From Tragulus kanchil (lineage: Eukaryota; Chordata; Mammalia; Artiodactyla; Tragulidae): a DNA stretch of 64,000 bases. This document shows positions 52,741 through 64,000 of this stretch, piece after piece. Each line of letters begins with the position of its first letter. Position 1 is the first letter of the stretch. Location: contig JAIOJX010000004.1 of the NCBI GenBank assembly GCA_022376925.1, positions 5,146,001 to 5,210,000 of the forward strand, given 5' to 3'. A program made the position numbers and the translations under genes. The notes beneath the pieces were generated by a model, which had not been told where the DNA came from, ran no database searches, and was given only the letters and a program-made list of their open reading frames with translations.

Positions 52741-53126
52741 TACTTCCTTCCTTCATGGTACTTGTCCCAGTGGCTATTAAGTAACTGTGCCCTAAACAGT
52801 TTAAGTTCTGTGCTTCCCATTAAACTATGGATTCTGCAAGGGGGAAGCTTTGTTTGCCTGGTTCCCCACAGTATTTCTAGGGGATGGCACATAGTTGCAA
52901 CTAGATAAATGTGGTTTAATAAAAAGATGAATGACATTTAACCGCCTAGCAAAGGAAATAAGCACCCTGTATATATAAAGAGTGAGGCTAGATCAGGCAG
53001 ATGGCCACTGAACCTCTTTCATGTGAAGTCCACTAGTCTGTGTTACATAAGCCAACTTTGCAGGGGAGAGGGCATCCCTGACAGTCAAAGGCCCTCCATA
53101 CTTTGGGTAAAGCAAGAACAAGATAC

Positions 53127-53222
53127 CTTCCCCAGTGTGCATGGTTCCGGAGCCAGGCATTGGGGTTGGCTTCTAGTCCATGCACCACCGTATCCCCGTA
53201 GTCCATAAAGGGCTTGTTGAGC
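53127..53222 (-). CDS. SLC36A2: SLC36A2 exon 4, copy in left unit of D14
   Basis: 96 nt, residues 115-147 with split arginine codons at both ends: [20 protein letters not shown] followed by [13 protein letters not shown]. This is the intracellular loop between membrane segments 2 and 3. [10 protein letters not shown] is typical of PAT2; PAT1 and PAT3 differ here. Acceptor CTCCTGCAG, donor GTATCTTG. Confidence 0.95.
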
Positions 53223-53752
53223 CTGCAGGAGAGAGGGCCTATAGTTACAAGGAGGAAGTTCACCTAAAACGACATACTAAAAAGTTAGGAGACACACAGC
53301 AAGGCAGCCTCCAGCTGGAATGGAAAGAACACTGGGGCAGGAACCCAAGTTCTAGCTGAGACTTTTAACACCTGCTGGTATTTCCTTGATGGCTTGTTTT
53401 CCTTACCGTCAGGTGAAGCAGTGACTACCTAACAAGGGTAATAACACTCATCTTGCATGGGTATTGGTGTTCTCATATCCATTATCCCATTGGATTCTCA
53501 CGACAAGTTTCTGAGGCAAGGTTAGACACAGATTGTTTATGCCCAATTTACAGATGAGCCAAGCAGATAAGCACAATGGCCTGATTGAGATCACCTAATG
53601 AGTCACATGGCAAAGCCTCTTTAGGTCCCTGCCGCAAATGTTTAACTTTTTCCCTAGCCTTGTTGGAGGAAATTGAGAAGTGAAACCTTGTTATGGGGGA
53701 TGTTTTTGAGAACCAGGTACCCAGGGAGTTGACAACAGGCTGTTTTCCTTAC

Positions 53753-53841
53753 CTGTGGCAGAAGTGCCGGGCACACTTGACCAGGATGTGCATGCAGTGG
53801 CAGGAGATGAGGCCCATGGCCAGCAAACTGAGCGGGCCCAT
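53753..53841 (-). CDS. SLC36A2: SLC36A2 exon 3, copy in left unit of D14
   Basis: 89 nt, residues 86-115: [20 protein letters not shown] then VKCARHFCH and a split arginine. This is membrane segment 2. Its second residue is glycine 87, the position altered (to valine) in a human SLC36A2 variant linked to iminoglycinuria. Acceptor CATCCTCCAG, donor GTAAGGAA. Confidence 0.95.
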
Positions 53842-54196
53842 CTGGAGGATGGGCCAAGGAGCAAGGGAAAAGAGGAAAGAATGGCTTTGTGAATAACACA
53901 GAGAGGAGAGATTTGGTAGTACAGCTGTTACTCAGGACACAGAGGACTGTCTAGCAAACTAGTTTGCAAATCTGTTTTAGCAGTAACTGTCATACTTTTT
54001 TCTTTCTTGAGGCGTAGCTGGCTTATATTACCTACGTTTTCAAATGTTATCTCAAGTAGAACTCCAACAAAGGGCAAAAATCTGTTTTAAGGGCTCAGAA
54101 CTGATCTCTGTGTTACATAAGCCAACTTTGCAGGGGAGAGGGCATCCCTGACAGTCAAAGGCCCTCCATACTTTGGGTAAAGCAAGAACAAGATAC

Positions 54197-54292
54197 CTTC
54201 CCCAGTGTGCATGGTTCCGGAGCCAGGCATTGGGGTTGGCTTCTAGTCCATGCACCACCGTATCCCCGTAGTCCATAAAGGGCTTGTTGAGC
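54197..54292 (-). CDS. SLC36A2: SLC36A2 exon 4, copy in right unit of D14
   Basis: Identical to 53127-53222, with the same phases and splice signals. In transcription order the window reads exon 3, 4, 3, 4, which could not be spliced into one sensible frame if all were used. Confidence 0.95.
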
Positions 54293-54823
54293 CTGCAGGA
54301 GAGAGGGCCTATAGTTACAAGGAGGAAGTTCACCTAAAACGACATACTAAAAAGTTAGGAGACACACAGCAAGGCAGCCTCCAGCTGGAATGGAAAGAAC
54401 ACTGGGGCAGGAACCCAAGTTCTAGCTGAGACTTTTAACACCTGCTGGTATTTCCTTGATGGCTTGTTTTCCTTACCGTCAGGTGAAGCAGTGACTACCT
54501 AACAAGGGTAATAACACTCATCTTGCATGGGTATTGGTGTTCTCATATCCATTATCCCATTGGATTCTCACGACAAGTTTCTGAGGCAAGGTTAGACACA
54601 GATTGTTTATGCCCAATTTACAGATGAGCCAAGCAGATAAGCACAATGGCCTGATTGAGATCACCTAATGAGTCACATGGCAAAGCCTCTTTAGGTCCCT
54701 GCCGCAAATGTTTAACTTTTTTCCCTAGCCTTGTTGGAGGAAATTGAGAAGTGAAACCTTGTTATGGGGGATGTTTTTGAGAACCAGGTACCCAGGGAGT
54801 TGACAACAGGCTGTTTTCCTTAC

Positions 54824-54912
54824 CTGTGGCAGAAGTGCCGGGCACACTTGACCAGGATGTGCATGCAGTGGCAGGAGATGAGGCCCATGGCCAGCAAACT
54901 GAGCGGGCCCAT
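54824..54912 (-). CDS. SLC36A2: SLC36A2 exon 3, copy in right unit of D14
   Basis: Identical to 53753-53841. A single extra T in a T run (about 54716-54721) separates the two units between exons 4 and 3. Confidence 0.95.
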
Positions 54913-55465
54913 CTGGAGGATGGGCCAAGGAGCAAGGGAAAAGAGGAAAGAATGGCTTTGTGAATAACACAGAGAGGAGAGATTTGGTAGTACAGCTGTT
55001 ACTCAGGACACAGAGGACTGTCTAGCAAACTAGTTTGCAAATCTGTTTTAGCAGTAACTGTCATACTTTTTTCTTTCTTGAGGCGTAGCTGGCTTATATT
55101 ACCTACGTTTTCAAATGTTATCTCAAGTAGAACTCCAACAAAGGGCAAAAAGCAACTACAGCGGGGTGCTGTGGTGGGAGTAAGGGACTCAGAATTCTGA
55201 TCCTTGTGGTCTCTGAGAGTCCCTGACAGCTGGTGTTCCATAGAGCACAACTGGAAAACTAGCTATGGTCCAACCCTTGCATTACACAAAGGAGGAAACT
55301 GAGGCCCAGGCAGGGGACAACTGACTTGCTAAGACCACTCTGAGTCTGTTGGGAGACAGTACTCAAACCCAGGCTAGACGCTAGACTCCACGTTCGGACT
55401 AAGTTGCTTTTCAGAAAGACTGCTCACTGTAGGCAACTGCAAACCCTGTCTGCCTACTCCCACTA

Positions 55466-55702
<237 letters not shown>

Positions 55703-55802
55703 TTACTACTGTGCTTCTCTCAGTCTCCATGGCCTTTTCTGGTGCTCTGGATCTCATACATGGTGACCAACCATCCTGGTTTGCCCAGAACTGTCCTGGT
55801 TT

Positions 55803-56010
55803 TAGGGGCTTGCAATGTGGCTCAGTGGTAAAGAGTCTGCCTGTAATGCAGGAGCCATGGGTTTGATTCCTGGGTCAGGAAGATCCACTGAAGAAAGGGC
55901 GTGGCAACCCATTCCAATATTCCTGCCATGAATACAGGAGCCTCTGCTGGGCTACAGTCCATGGGGTCGTAAAGAGTCAGGCACGACTGAAGTGACTTAG
56001 TATGCACACA
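55803..56010 (+). repeat. Bov-tA SINE, first copy
   Basis: Head 'aggggcttgcaatgtggctc', middle 'ggcaacccattccaatattc', end 'cgtaaagagtcaggcacgac'. Antisense to the gene, upstream of exon 2. Confidence 0.88.
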
Positions 56011-56623
56011 CTGGTTTTATCAGCTCACACTCAATATATGTCATTAGAACACTTGTCATAATATATAACAGACATTCTGCTAAGGATTACATGTATTACC
56101 TCACTTCATCTTCTTGTGATGACAAGGAAATAGGTTATTGTCTTTATTTTGCAGATAAGGAAACTTAGGAATAGATTTATTTTCTTTTCCCCATCATGCC
56201 TCCTTTATTTATATTTATTTTCAAATGTTATCTCATAGAGGCGTAGCTGGCTTATATTACCTACGTTTTCAAATGTTATCGCAAGTAGAACTCCAACAAA
56301 GGGCAAAAAGCAACTACAGCGGGGTGCTGTGGTGGGAGTAAGGGACTCAGAATTCTGATCCTTGTGGTCTCTGAGAGTCCCTGACAGCTGGTGTTCCATA
56401 GAGCACAACTGGAAAACTAGCTATGGTCCAACCCTTGCATTACACAAAGGAGGAAACTGAGGCCCAGGCAGGGGACAACTGACTTGCTAAGACCACTCTG
56501 AGTCTGTTGGGAGACAGTACTCAAACCCAGGCTAGACGCTAGACTCCACGTTCGGACTAAGTTGCTTTTCAGAAAGACTGCTCACTGTAGGCAACTGCAA
56601 ACCCTGTCTGCCTACTCCCACTA

Positions 56624-56860
<237 letters not shown>

Positions 56861-56960
56861 TTACTACTGTGCTTCTCTCAGTCTCCATGGCCTTTTCTGG
56901 TGCTCTGGATCTCATACATGGTGACCAACCATCCTGGTTTGCCCAGAACTGTCCTGGTTT

Positions 56961-57168
56961 TAGGGGCTTGCAATGTGGCTCAGTGGTAAAGAGTCTGCCT
57001 GTAATGCAGGAGCCATGGGTTTGATTCCTGGGTCAGGAAGATCCACTGAAGAAAGGGCGTGGCAACCCATTCCAATATTCCTGCCATGAATACAGGAGCC
57101 TCTGCTGGGCTACAGTCCATGGGGTCGTAAAGAGTCAGGCACGACTGAAGTGACTTAGTATGCACACA
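56961..57168 (+). repeat. Bov-tA SINE, second copy via D15
   Basis: Repetition of 55803-56010 within D15. Confidence 0.88.
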
Positions 57169-57384
57169 CTGGTTTTATCAGCTCACACTCAATATATGTC
57201 ATTAGAACACTTGTCATAATATATAACAGACATTCTGCTAAGGATTACATGTATTACCTCACTTCATCTTCTTGTGATGACAAGGAAATAGGTTATTGTC
57301 TTTATTTTGCAGATAAGGAAACTTAGGAATAGATTTATTTTCTTTTCCCCATCATGCCTCCTTTATTTATATTTATTTTCACCC

Positions 57385-57606
57385 ATTTAAAAAATTCTTT
57401 GGCATGTGTGGGCCTCCCATTGCAGTGCCCTTTCTCGTTGCAGACCACCAGCTCTGGGTGCACGCGCTCCAGAGCGCTGGCTCATAATTGGGCACACCAG
57501 TCCAGCTGGTCTGCAGCACATGGGATCTTCCCAGGCCAGGGATCGAACCGGTGCCCCTTGTACTGCAAGGTGCACTCCTTACCCAATGGACCACCAGGGA
57601 AGCCCG
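57385..57606 (-). repeat. tRNA-derived SINE (CHR-type)
   Basis: Head 'gggcttccctggtggtccat' at 57606, body with 'ggcctcccattgcagtgccc'. Same family as the other minus-strand copies. I could not fix its target-site words. Confidence 0.8.
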
Positions 57607-58385
57607 AGATTTTTTTAATACCAAGTATATCTTAGATAGTCCATGGGGTCTATCCGACCAAGAGTCAGATACAACTGAAGTAACTTAGCACATATGCATA
57701 TTTAGATGTCATTTATATACCCAAAACTGTCTCAGAGTCTGTTCTTCACTCCACTTCTACTGGACTGTTTCCAGGAAAGGAGCTCAGAGAGATGAGTTTA
57801 TGAGCCCCATTTCATAATCAAGGCACTGAGGCTCAGAGGGCAGCAACAGCCCACCATCAAGAAATTGTTAGCAGGTACAGGACTGAATTCAGAGAAAAGG
57901 GGAAAGGGCAGGCAGCAAAGAGAAATCATGTGACTTCTGATGAAGAGAGCAAATAACTAGGGTCCCCAGGTGGGGGTCTGTTGGCACAGGATTCAGGATT
58001 ATTTAGGGTTTGCGCTCCAGAGGGAATTCTTTTCCCCTCAGGCCAGGACATCAAACAGGAATGGCAAGTCTCCTTTCACCTCCAACAAAAACAAAACCCC
58101 AAATTCAGAACTTTCTTTAAGACAGATGTGAAGGTGGTCCAGAAGAAAAGGTCTAAACCTCAGGGGGAAAGAGATACCCTTTCTTGATGGTGAAGTAACA
58201 ACCTATTTTTATATCTCTTTGTACTGGACCAGGTTAAACTAAGATGAGTATTCGGTTTACAAGTTGAGAAACTTTGGAACTGTCTCACGAGAGCCTTCCA
58301 ATGAGGAGACTTAGTGTGCAAAACAGCAGAGGTATTCTAGAAAAAGCCTGGTCTCTGGGGTTGGACAAACCAGGGATTAAACCCA
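57607..58385. other. Intron 1, unassigned, with a short Bov-A fragment
   Basis: Bases about 57636-57705 look like a Bov-A end ('aagagtcagatacaactgaa'), and about 57790-57880 is MIR-like. The rest is unassigned. Confidence 0.5.
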
Positions 58386-58525
58386 AGGCTGGACTTACCT
58401 GGTAGTCTGGTGGTTAAGATTCCATGCTTCTACTGGAGGGGACTTGGGTTCGATCCCTGGCTGGGGAACTAAGATCCCATGTGTCATATAGCTTGGTCAA
58501 AACCAAACAAAGAAAAACGCAAGGC
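58386..58525 (+). repeat. Short tRNA-derived SINE
   Basis: 'ggacttacctggtagtctgg', then 'ggttcgatccctggctgggg', ending in 'aaaaccaaacaaagaaaaa'. D16 starts inside it, so its second half (from 58456) recurs at 59557. Confidence 0.8.
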
Positions 58526-59359
58526 TACTACTTATCTAGCTATGTTATCTTGAGCAACATGTTTGCTTTGCAGAACCTCTGTAAATATTAGAAGGAAAGG
58601 TATTTTTGAAAGACCAGTCCCAAACACCTGTATCTTTATATTAATACCTGAATCTTCTAGCTTCCTGAGGAACTGCCTACTGACTCATTAAGGGTTAAAG
58701 AAAAATTGCAGGAGAAAGAGGGTGGGAGAGTTTTTGCATGCTTTTCTTTTGCCATGTGGGTGTCAACATCGCTGACAGAGCATTGCACGCCACGGTCCTC
58801 CAATGGTGGGCTTGTTTGGTAACCAGGGTCAATGGGTCACTTGGAAATTTCTATCTAAAGGACTTAGGAAATCAGAATTGAACCTGAGACCACTCAGGCA
58901 ACTTAATAATGCGGTGAGCTGTGCAAAGCTCTGGGCTGGGAAGCAGGAGACCTGGGTGCTAGCCCTAGCTCCTTCAGTGACTCGGGAACATCCTGACAGC
59001 CAAGGCAGTCAGCGGGCAGGCACTGCGCTTGGGGGCTTCCCGCACAGTCACCTTTGCAGCCAACCTGGGTGGAGCCAACTGGTACCTCACTGGGGAGAGA
59101 CTAGAGTACTAAGAAGTTCTATCACTCATTCAGGATGGTGAGTTCAATTCAGCTAAAGAGGGAATTCAAACCCAGGTGAGTGATCTATCTATCTAGGTCA
59201 GGTGACCTGACCTATTTATTGCCTCCCTTCAAACCAGGAGCAAGTTCTGACTTGCTTTCATTCTTAGGTAGTAAAAATTGCCATTAAACTATGTTATAGT
59301 TAAGGAGATAAGAGCTAAGTGATTCCATGAAGGTCTAGGATTGAAAAATATTCCACCTC

Positions 59360-59500
59360 AGGGACTTCCCTGGTGGTCCAGTGATTAAGACTCTGTGCTT
59401 CCAATTTGGGGCTTGCAGATTTGATCCCTGGTCAAGGAACTAAGGTTTCACATATCCCATGGTGTGTAAAAAAAAAAAAATTAACGAAAAAAAGAAACAA
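59360..59500 (+). repeat. Short tRNA-derived SINE, first copy
   Basis: 'gggacttccctggtggtcca', then 'gatttgatccctggtcaagg', ending in an A run. Recurs at 60461-60601 through D16. Confidence 0.82.
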
Positions 59501-60460
59501 CCTTGAAATACCCCACCTCAGAAACGGATGGTCCCAAGGCCTGGAGTGCTCACTCACCTGGCTGGGGAACTAAGATCCCATGTGTCATATAGCTTGGTCA
59601 AAACCAAACAAAGAAAAACGCAAGGCTACTACTTATCTAGCTATGTTATCTTGAGCAACATGTTTGCTTTGCAGAACCTCTGTAAATATTAGAAGGAAAG
59701 GTATTTTTGAAAGACCAGTCCCAAACACCTGTATCTTTATATTAATACCTGAATCTTCTAGCTTCCTGAGGAACTGCCTACTGACTCATTAAGGGTTAAA
59801 GAAAAATTGCAGGAGAAAGAGGGTGGGAGAGTTTTTGCATGCTTTTCTTTTGCCATGTGGGTGTCAACATCGCTGACAGAGCATTGCACGCCACGGTCCT
59901 CCAATGGTGGGCTTGTTTGGTAACCAGGGTCAATGGGTCACTTGGAAATTTCTATCTAAAGGACTTAGGAAATCAGAATTGAACCTGAGACCACTCAGGC
60001 AACTTAATAATGCGGTGAGCTGTGCAAAGCTCTGGGCTGGGAAGCAGGAGACCTGGGTGCTAGCCCTAGCTCCTTCAGTGACTCGGGAACATCCTGACAG
60101 CCAAGGCAGTCAGCGGGCAGGCACTGCGCTTGGGGGCTTCCCGCACAGTCACCTTTGCAGCCAACCTGGGTGGAGCCAACTGGTACCTCACTGGGGAGAG
60201 ACTAGAGTACTAAGAAGTTCTATCACTCATTCAGGATGGTGAGTTCAATTCAGCTAAAGAGGGAATTCAAACCCAGGTGAGTGATCTATCTATCTAGGTC
60301 AGGTGACCTGACCTATTTATTGCCTCCCTTCAAACCAGGAGCAAGTTCTGACTTGCTTTCATTCTTAGGTAGTAAAAATTGCCATTAAACTATGTTATAG
60401 TTAAGGAGATAAGAGCTAAGTGATTCCATGAAGGTCTAGGATTGAAAAATATTCCACCTC

Positions 60461-60601
60461 AGGGACTTCCCTGGTGGTCCAGTGATTAAGACTCTGTGCT
60501 TCCAATTTGGGGCTTGCAGATTTGATCCCTGGTCAAGGAACTAAGGTTTCACATATCCCATGGTGTGTAAAAAAAAAAAAATTAACGAAAAAAAGAAACA
60601 A
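60461..60601 (+). repeat. Short tRNA-derived SINE, second copy via D16
   Basis: Repetition of 59360-59500; not an independent insertion. Confidence 0.82.
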
Positions 60602-61024
60602 CCTTGAAATACCCCACCTCAGAAACGGATGGTCCCAAGGCCTGGAGTGCTCACTCTCAGGAACATGAATTCTTAGCAATCCTCAGGACCAGTCCTGGGG
60701 CAAGTGAACCATACCAGTTATTGTGTCCATCCTTGACCATCCAGCAGGGTGGCATGGGACCAGCTTTGCCTGCCCCTTATCATAATTTCTCCCTCTTTGC
60801 TGCACACTGTCCCCCTGTTCCACAACGTTCAGCCTTTTAGGTTTAAGTTCCACAGCCACTTGCCTTAAATTCATATTACCACCACTGTATCCCTGTTTTG
60901 CACACAGGGCTAAACTGAGACTTAGATACAAAAGAAGCAGACCTTCCTGGATGCACGTGTCCTTTCTGTGCATACCAACAGGGTCAACATTTTCTTCATA
61001 AACTTCAGATCTTTACCGCCATGC

Positions 61025-61328
61025 ACACGCAGTGAAGTGACGGAAAGACAGACATGGACACTGGACATATGGACGTTGTGGGGAAGGAACAGAGGGTGGG
61101 AGGCGTAAAGGAAGTAGCATGAAGGCCTGCACTATCGTAAGTGAAGAAAATAGCTGTAGTCATTGCTCTGTGAGAAAAGGAGATCCTTCAGGGGTGCTGT
61201 GTGATGATCGGGAGGGGTGGGAAGGGGGGGATATACATATGACTAATCTGGGAACATACACATCTGTAAACAACAAAACTGTAATATCTAAAAGTAAAAT
61301 AAAAGTTAACAAACAACAACAACAACAA
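61025..61328 (+). mobile_element. Short L1-BT-like 3' end insertion with target-site duplication
   Basis: The right part ('atacatatgactaatctggg', 'gtaaacaacaaaactgtaat') matches the 3'UTR end of the L1-BT at 13375-13440 and finishes in an ACA-rich tail. Genomic text 'cagatctttacc.ccatgc' flanks it on both sides (61006-61024 and 61329-61347, one base different). The first 100 bp are not clearly L1. Confidence 0.7.
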
Positions 61329-62055
61329 CAGATCTTTACCACCATGCCCATCAGCTGCCCCTCCTGTTTCTCCTCAGTGAACTAGTCATGCTACTTGAGG
61401 GGTGGAGGGGAACGGAGCTGAAGCCTGTAGCTTCCTGCTTTCAGTACATTCCTCCTTGTTATAGTTTGAAAGCATCACCAGGAATCCTCCCTCTTCCCCC
61501 CAAAACACACCCCAGGGAGGTGGAAGAAACTAGACTCTTCTCCATACTGTATTTTTGATGGTGTCACGGCAGTTCTCAATTGAAGCAGAGGCCCAGGGAG
61601 GAGGCAATGCTTGGGTGTCTGTGGTCTGAGCCCAAGTGTCACCTTCTCCATCGGGGATGCTGCCTCCCTCCCTGACATTTTCAGGACTAGCCAGAAGCAA
61701 AACTGGCTCTAGGGCTATACTTCCATTAAGAACAAGCAGACAGACTCTAGAGCAGCACTGGATTTCAGCCCCCATCCTGCCAGTGGGCCAGTGTGTGGCC
61801 TGGGGTAAGCTGCCTTAGTTTCCCCCCTGGCACATGGTGGGGTCTAGATCACTAATTCCTAAGGACTTTCTGACACTCTCCCCTCCTACCCCTTTAAATT
61901 CTCAAGTTGACTCAGCCTCCAACTGCATCTTTTTTAGCCTTGGTTCCCCATCTGCATGATGGGCTAAGGGGTCAGACACACCCCTCTCAGGGTTCTTGTC
62001 ACTGCAAGCTTCCGGACTGCAAGGCAGAAATGGGATGGCAGAAAAGAGCACTCAC

Positions 62056-62219
62056 GTTATGCCCTTGGTTGTCTCCAAGCCCGGTGACTCGGAAGGGCTT
62101 CCATCTGGGAAACTGGAGTCCTTGTTCTGCAGTTTCTTGGCACTTTCAGGAGGGGACCTGAGGTCCAGATGGAGGTCAGCAGCTCCCTGGGCTCCCCCGA
62201 CACTCTTTGCCACAGGCAT
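62056..62219 (-). CDS. SLC36A2: SLC36A2 exon 1 (start codon), copy in left unit of D17
   Basis: 164 nt, residues 1-55, ATG at 62219-62217. The cytoplasmic N-terminus reads MPVAKSVGGAQGAADLHLDL and further on SPPESAKKLQNKD, clearly homologous to the human PAT2 N-terminus. Donor GTGAGTGC. Two bases before the ATG there is an acceptor-like tract (ctctctttctgaacag), which implies an upstream noncoding exon. Confidence 0.93.
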
Positions 62220-63132
62220 GCCTGTTCAGAAAGAGAGGGCTCCTAGAGATGGAGGTGTCCAGTCAGGTGTAAAACCCCAGCTCAGTGGCTTCTGCCTTAG
62301 CAGGAGCTGGCCAAGCTGGAATGAGGAACCGCCCACCTCCCCCGGAGGGTGTGCCTTCTGCTAGAAGCAGCCCCAGGAAGAAGCAGCCCCGTGGAAGAGG
62401 AGCACTCTCCAGATAGGAAGAGGAGAGGAGGGGAGGGATCTGAGAAGGGAGTCATCCCTGCTTACCTAACAACAGTAGTGGCAATAGCAACTACAATACT
62501 GATCATTTTGATGACGAATATTTATCGATCACTTCACTAAGGGACAGACACTCTTCTAAGTGCTTTCTCTATATTTTCTCACTTAGTCCTATAAATTAAA
62601 TAATGAGAGAATGCTCTCCATACTGTATTTTTGATGGTGTCACGGCAGTTCTCAATTGAAGCAGAGGCCCAGGGAGGAGGCAATGCTTGGGTGTCTGTGG
62701 TCTGAGCCCAAGTGTCACCTTCTCCATCGGGGATGCTGCCTCCCTCCCTGACATTTTCAGGACTAGCCAGAAGCAAAACTGGCTCTAGGGCTATACTTCC
62801 ATTAAGAACAAGCAGACAGACTCTAGAGCAGCACTGGATTTCAGCCCCCATCCTGCCAGTGGGCCAGTGTGTGGCCTGGGGTAAGCTGCCTTAGTTTCCC
62901 CCCTGGCACATGGTGGGGTCTAGATCACTAATTCCTAAGGACTTTCTGACACTCTCCCCTCCTACCCCTTTAAATTCTCAAGTTGACTCAGCCTCCAACT
63001 GCATCTTTTTCAGCCTTGGTTCCCCCATCTGCATGATGGGCTAAGGGGTCAGACACACCCCTCTCAGGGTTCTTGTCACTGCAAGCTTCCGGACTGCAAG
63101 GCAGAAATGGGATGGCAGAAAAGAGCACTCAC

Positions 63133-63296
63133 GTTATGCCCTTGGTTGTCTCCAAGCCCGGTGACTCGGAAGGGCTTCCATCTGGGAAACTGGAGTCCTT
63201 GTTCTGCAGTTTCTTGGCACTTTCAGGAGGGGACCTGAGGTCCAGATGGAGGTCAGCAGCTCCCTGGGCTCCCCCGACACTCTTTGCCACAGGCAT
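63133..63296 (-). CDS. SLC36A2: SLC36A2 exon 1 (start codon), copy in right unit of D17
   Basis: Identical to 62056-62219 (ATG 63296-63294). It lies nearest to the putative noncoding exon at the window edge. Confidence 0.93.
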
Positions 63297-63579
63297 GCCT
63301 GTTCAGAAAGAGAGGGCTCCTAGAGATGGAGGTGTCCAGTCAGGTGTAAAACCCCAGCTCAGTGGCTTCTGCCTTAGCAGGAGCTGGCCAAGCTGGAATG
63401 AGGAACCGCCCACCTCCCCCGGAGGGTGTGCCTTCTGCTAGAAGCAGCCCCAGGAAGAAGCAGCCCCGTGGAAGAGGAGCACTCTCCAGATAGGAAGAGG
63501 AGAGGAGGGGAGGGATCTGAGAAGGGAGTCATCCCTGCTTACCTAACAACAGTAGTGGCAATAGCAACTACAATACTGA

Positions 63580-63770
63580 TCATTTTGATGACGAATATTT
63601 ATCGATCACTTCACTAAGGGACAGACACTCTTCTAAGTGCTTTCTCTATATTTTCTCACTTAGTCCTATAAATTAAATAATGAGAGAATCAGCCTCTGAA
63701 CTAAAGGGACCTACCTGAGGTCACACAGCTAAAAAAGTGACAGGGTAGGGATGAGAGCCCAATGCATCCA
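63580..63770 (-). repeat. MIR-like SINE remnant
   Basis: Antisense MIR pattern: 'cactcttctaagtgctttct', 'atattttctcacttagtcct', 'gaggtcacacagctaaaaa'. Part of it (62500-62612) also appears through D17. Confidence 0.65.
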
Positions 63771-63937
63771 TCCGATGTTTTAACCAATAACCTATGTCCA
63801 CTTCCAAGAGAATACCTACACTCCCCCACCTTCACAGAGGCAGGGGTCCCACTTTCCACTGGCTGCAGGCTCTAAGCCATCCTTCTGGGAACTCCCCTTT
63901 CTTAAGTTGGAAAACAAAAGGAGCCCCACTTACTCAC

Positions 63938-64000
63938 CTCTAACTGCTTCTTAGCGTTTGTGAGGCTCCAGGGAGAGAGGAGTGAGGATCCTTTTGGAAG
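63938..64000 (-). other. SLC36A2: Putative SLC36A2 5' noncoding exon (partial)
   Basis: On the minus strand the text ends AAGCAGTTAGAG followed by GTGAGTAAG (63937-63929), a near-ideal splice donor. Joined to the acceptor just before exon 1 it places an in-frame TAA 15 bases upstream of the ATG, supporting that ATG as the start. The exon's 5' end and the promoter lie outside the window. Confidence 0.45.

Larger units (their letters stand above)
53037..55151. repeat. Direct duplication D14 (period 1070 bp), contains exons 3 and 4
   Basis: Bases 53037-54080 recur at 54107-55151. The 26 bases between (54081-54106) resemble, with gaps, the single-copy sequence around 55180-55202 that follows the right unit, as if a noisy read ran on. 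Each unit carries two coding exons and a MIR-like stretch (about 53440-53640 and 54510-54710, minus). Confidence 0.95.
58456..60657. repeat. Direct duplication D16 (period 1101 bp)
   Basis: Bases 58456-59556 recur at 59557-60657 without filler; the join is at a short cctgg/cactc overlap. Each unit contains half of a SINE, a MIR-like stretch (about 58900-59010 and 60000-60110) and a complete short SINE. Confidence 0.95.
61539..63689. repeat. Direct duplication D17 (period about 1076 bp), contains exon 1
   Basis: Bases 61539-62612 recur at 62615-63689, with 2 unmatched bases between. Differences: ttttagcc/ttttcagcc and a C run near 61945/63024. Each unit carries the start exon of SLC36A2 and MIR-like pieces. 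Confidence 0.95.

Overview
This is mammalian genomic DNA from a ruminant, most likely a bovid or another pecoran. The evidence is young bovine-type L1 (L1-BT) copies, Bov-tA/Bov-A SINEs, many tRNA-derived CHR-type SINEs, older MIR/L2/L1 remnants, and introns with GT-AG borders. There is no bacterial, plasmid or CRISPR content.

The only host gene I can support is SLC36A2 (PAT2, a proton-coupled glycine/proline/alanine transporter) on the minus strand. All ten coding exons are present, from the start codon (62219 or 63296, depending on copy) to the stop codon (21129 or 22218). One copy of each exon, joined at its GT-AG borders, gives 1452 nt and 483 codons plus a stop, the same length as human SLC36A2, with all phases compatible. 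A probable 5' noncoding exon lies at the right edge. The remainder of the gene is intron filled with SINEs, MIR and old L1.

Region by region: 1-460 is a SINE tail and an old antisense L1. 465-14556 is a complex of L1-BT sequence: a minus-strand 5'-truncated copy, then a nearly full-length plus-strand copy, then a minus-strand 5'UTR. 14557-15700 is old antisense L1 again. 15700-21128 is the 3' flank of SLC36A2. 21129-64000 is SLC36A2.

The most striking property is not a gene. Seventeen separate blocks of about 1.05-1.23 kb are each present twice in direct, back-to-back orientation, adding about 18.9 kb (about 29% of the window). They cut across L1, SINE, intron and exon alike; seven of the ten SLC36A2 exons are doubled. 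The copies differ mostly in homopolymer length, the right-hand end of the first copy is often degraded, and neighbouring blocks overlap by about 75-170 bp. When the duplications are collapsed, their starts fall close to a lattice of about 1.04 kb. I read this as failed merging of overlapping consensus chunks during long-read assembly, not biology; the collapsed locus would be about 45 kb. I did not find an undescribed biological system that survives this explanation.
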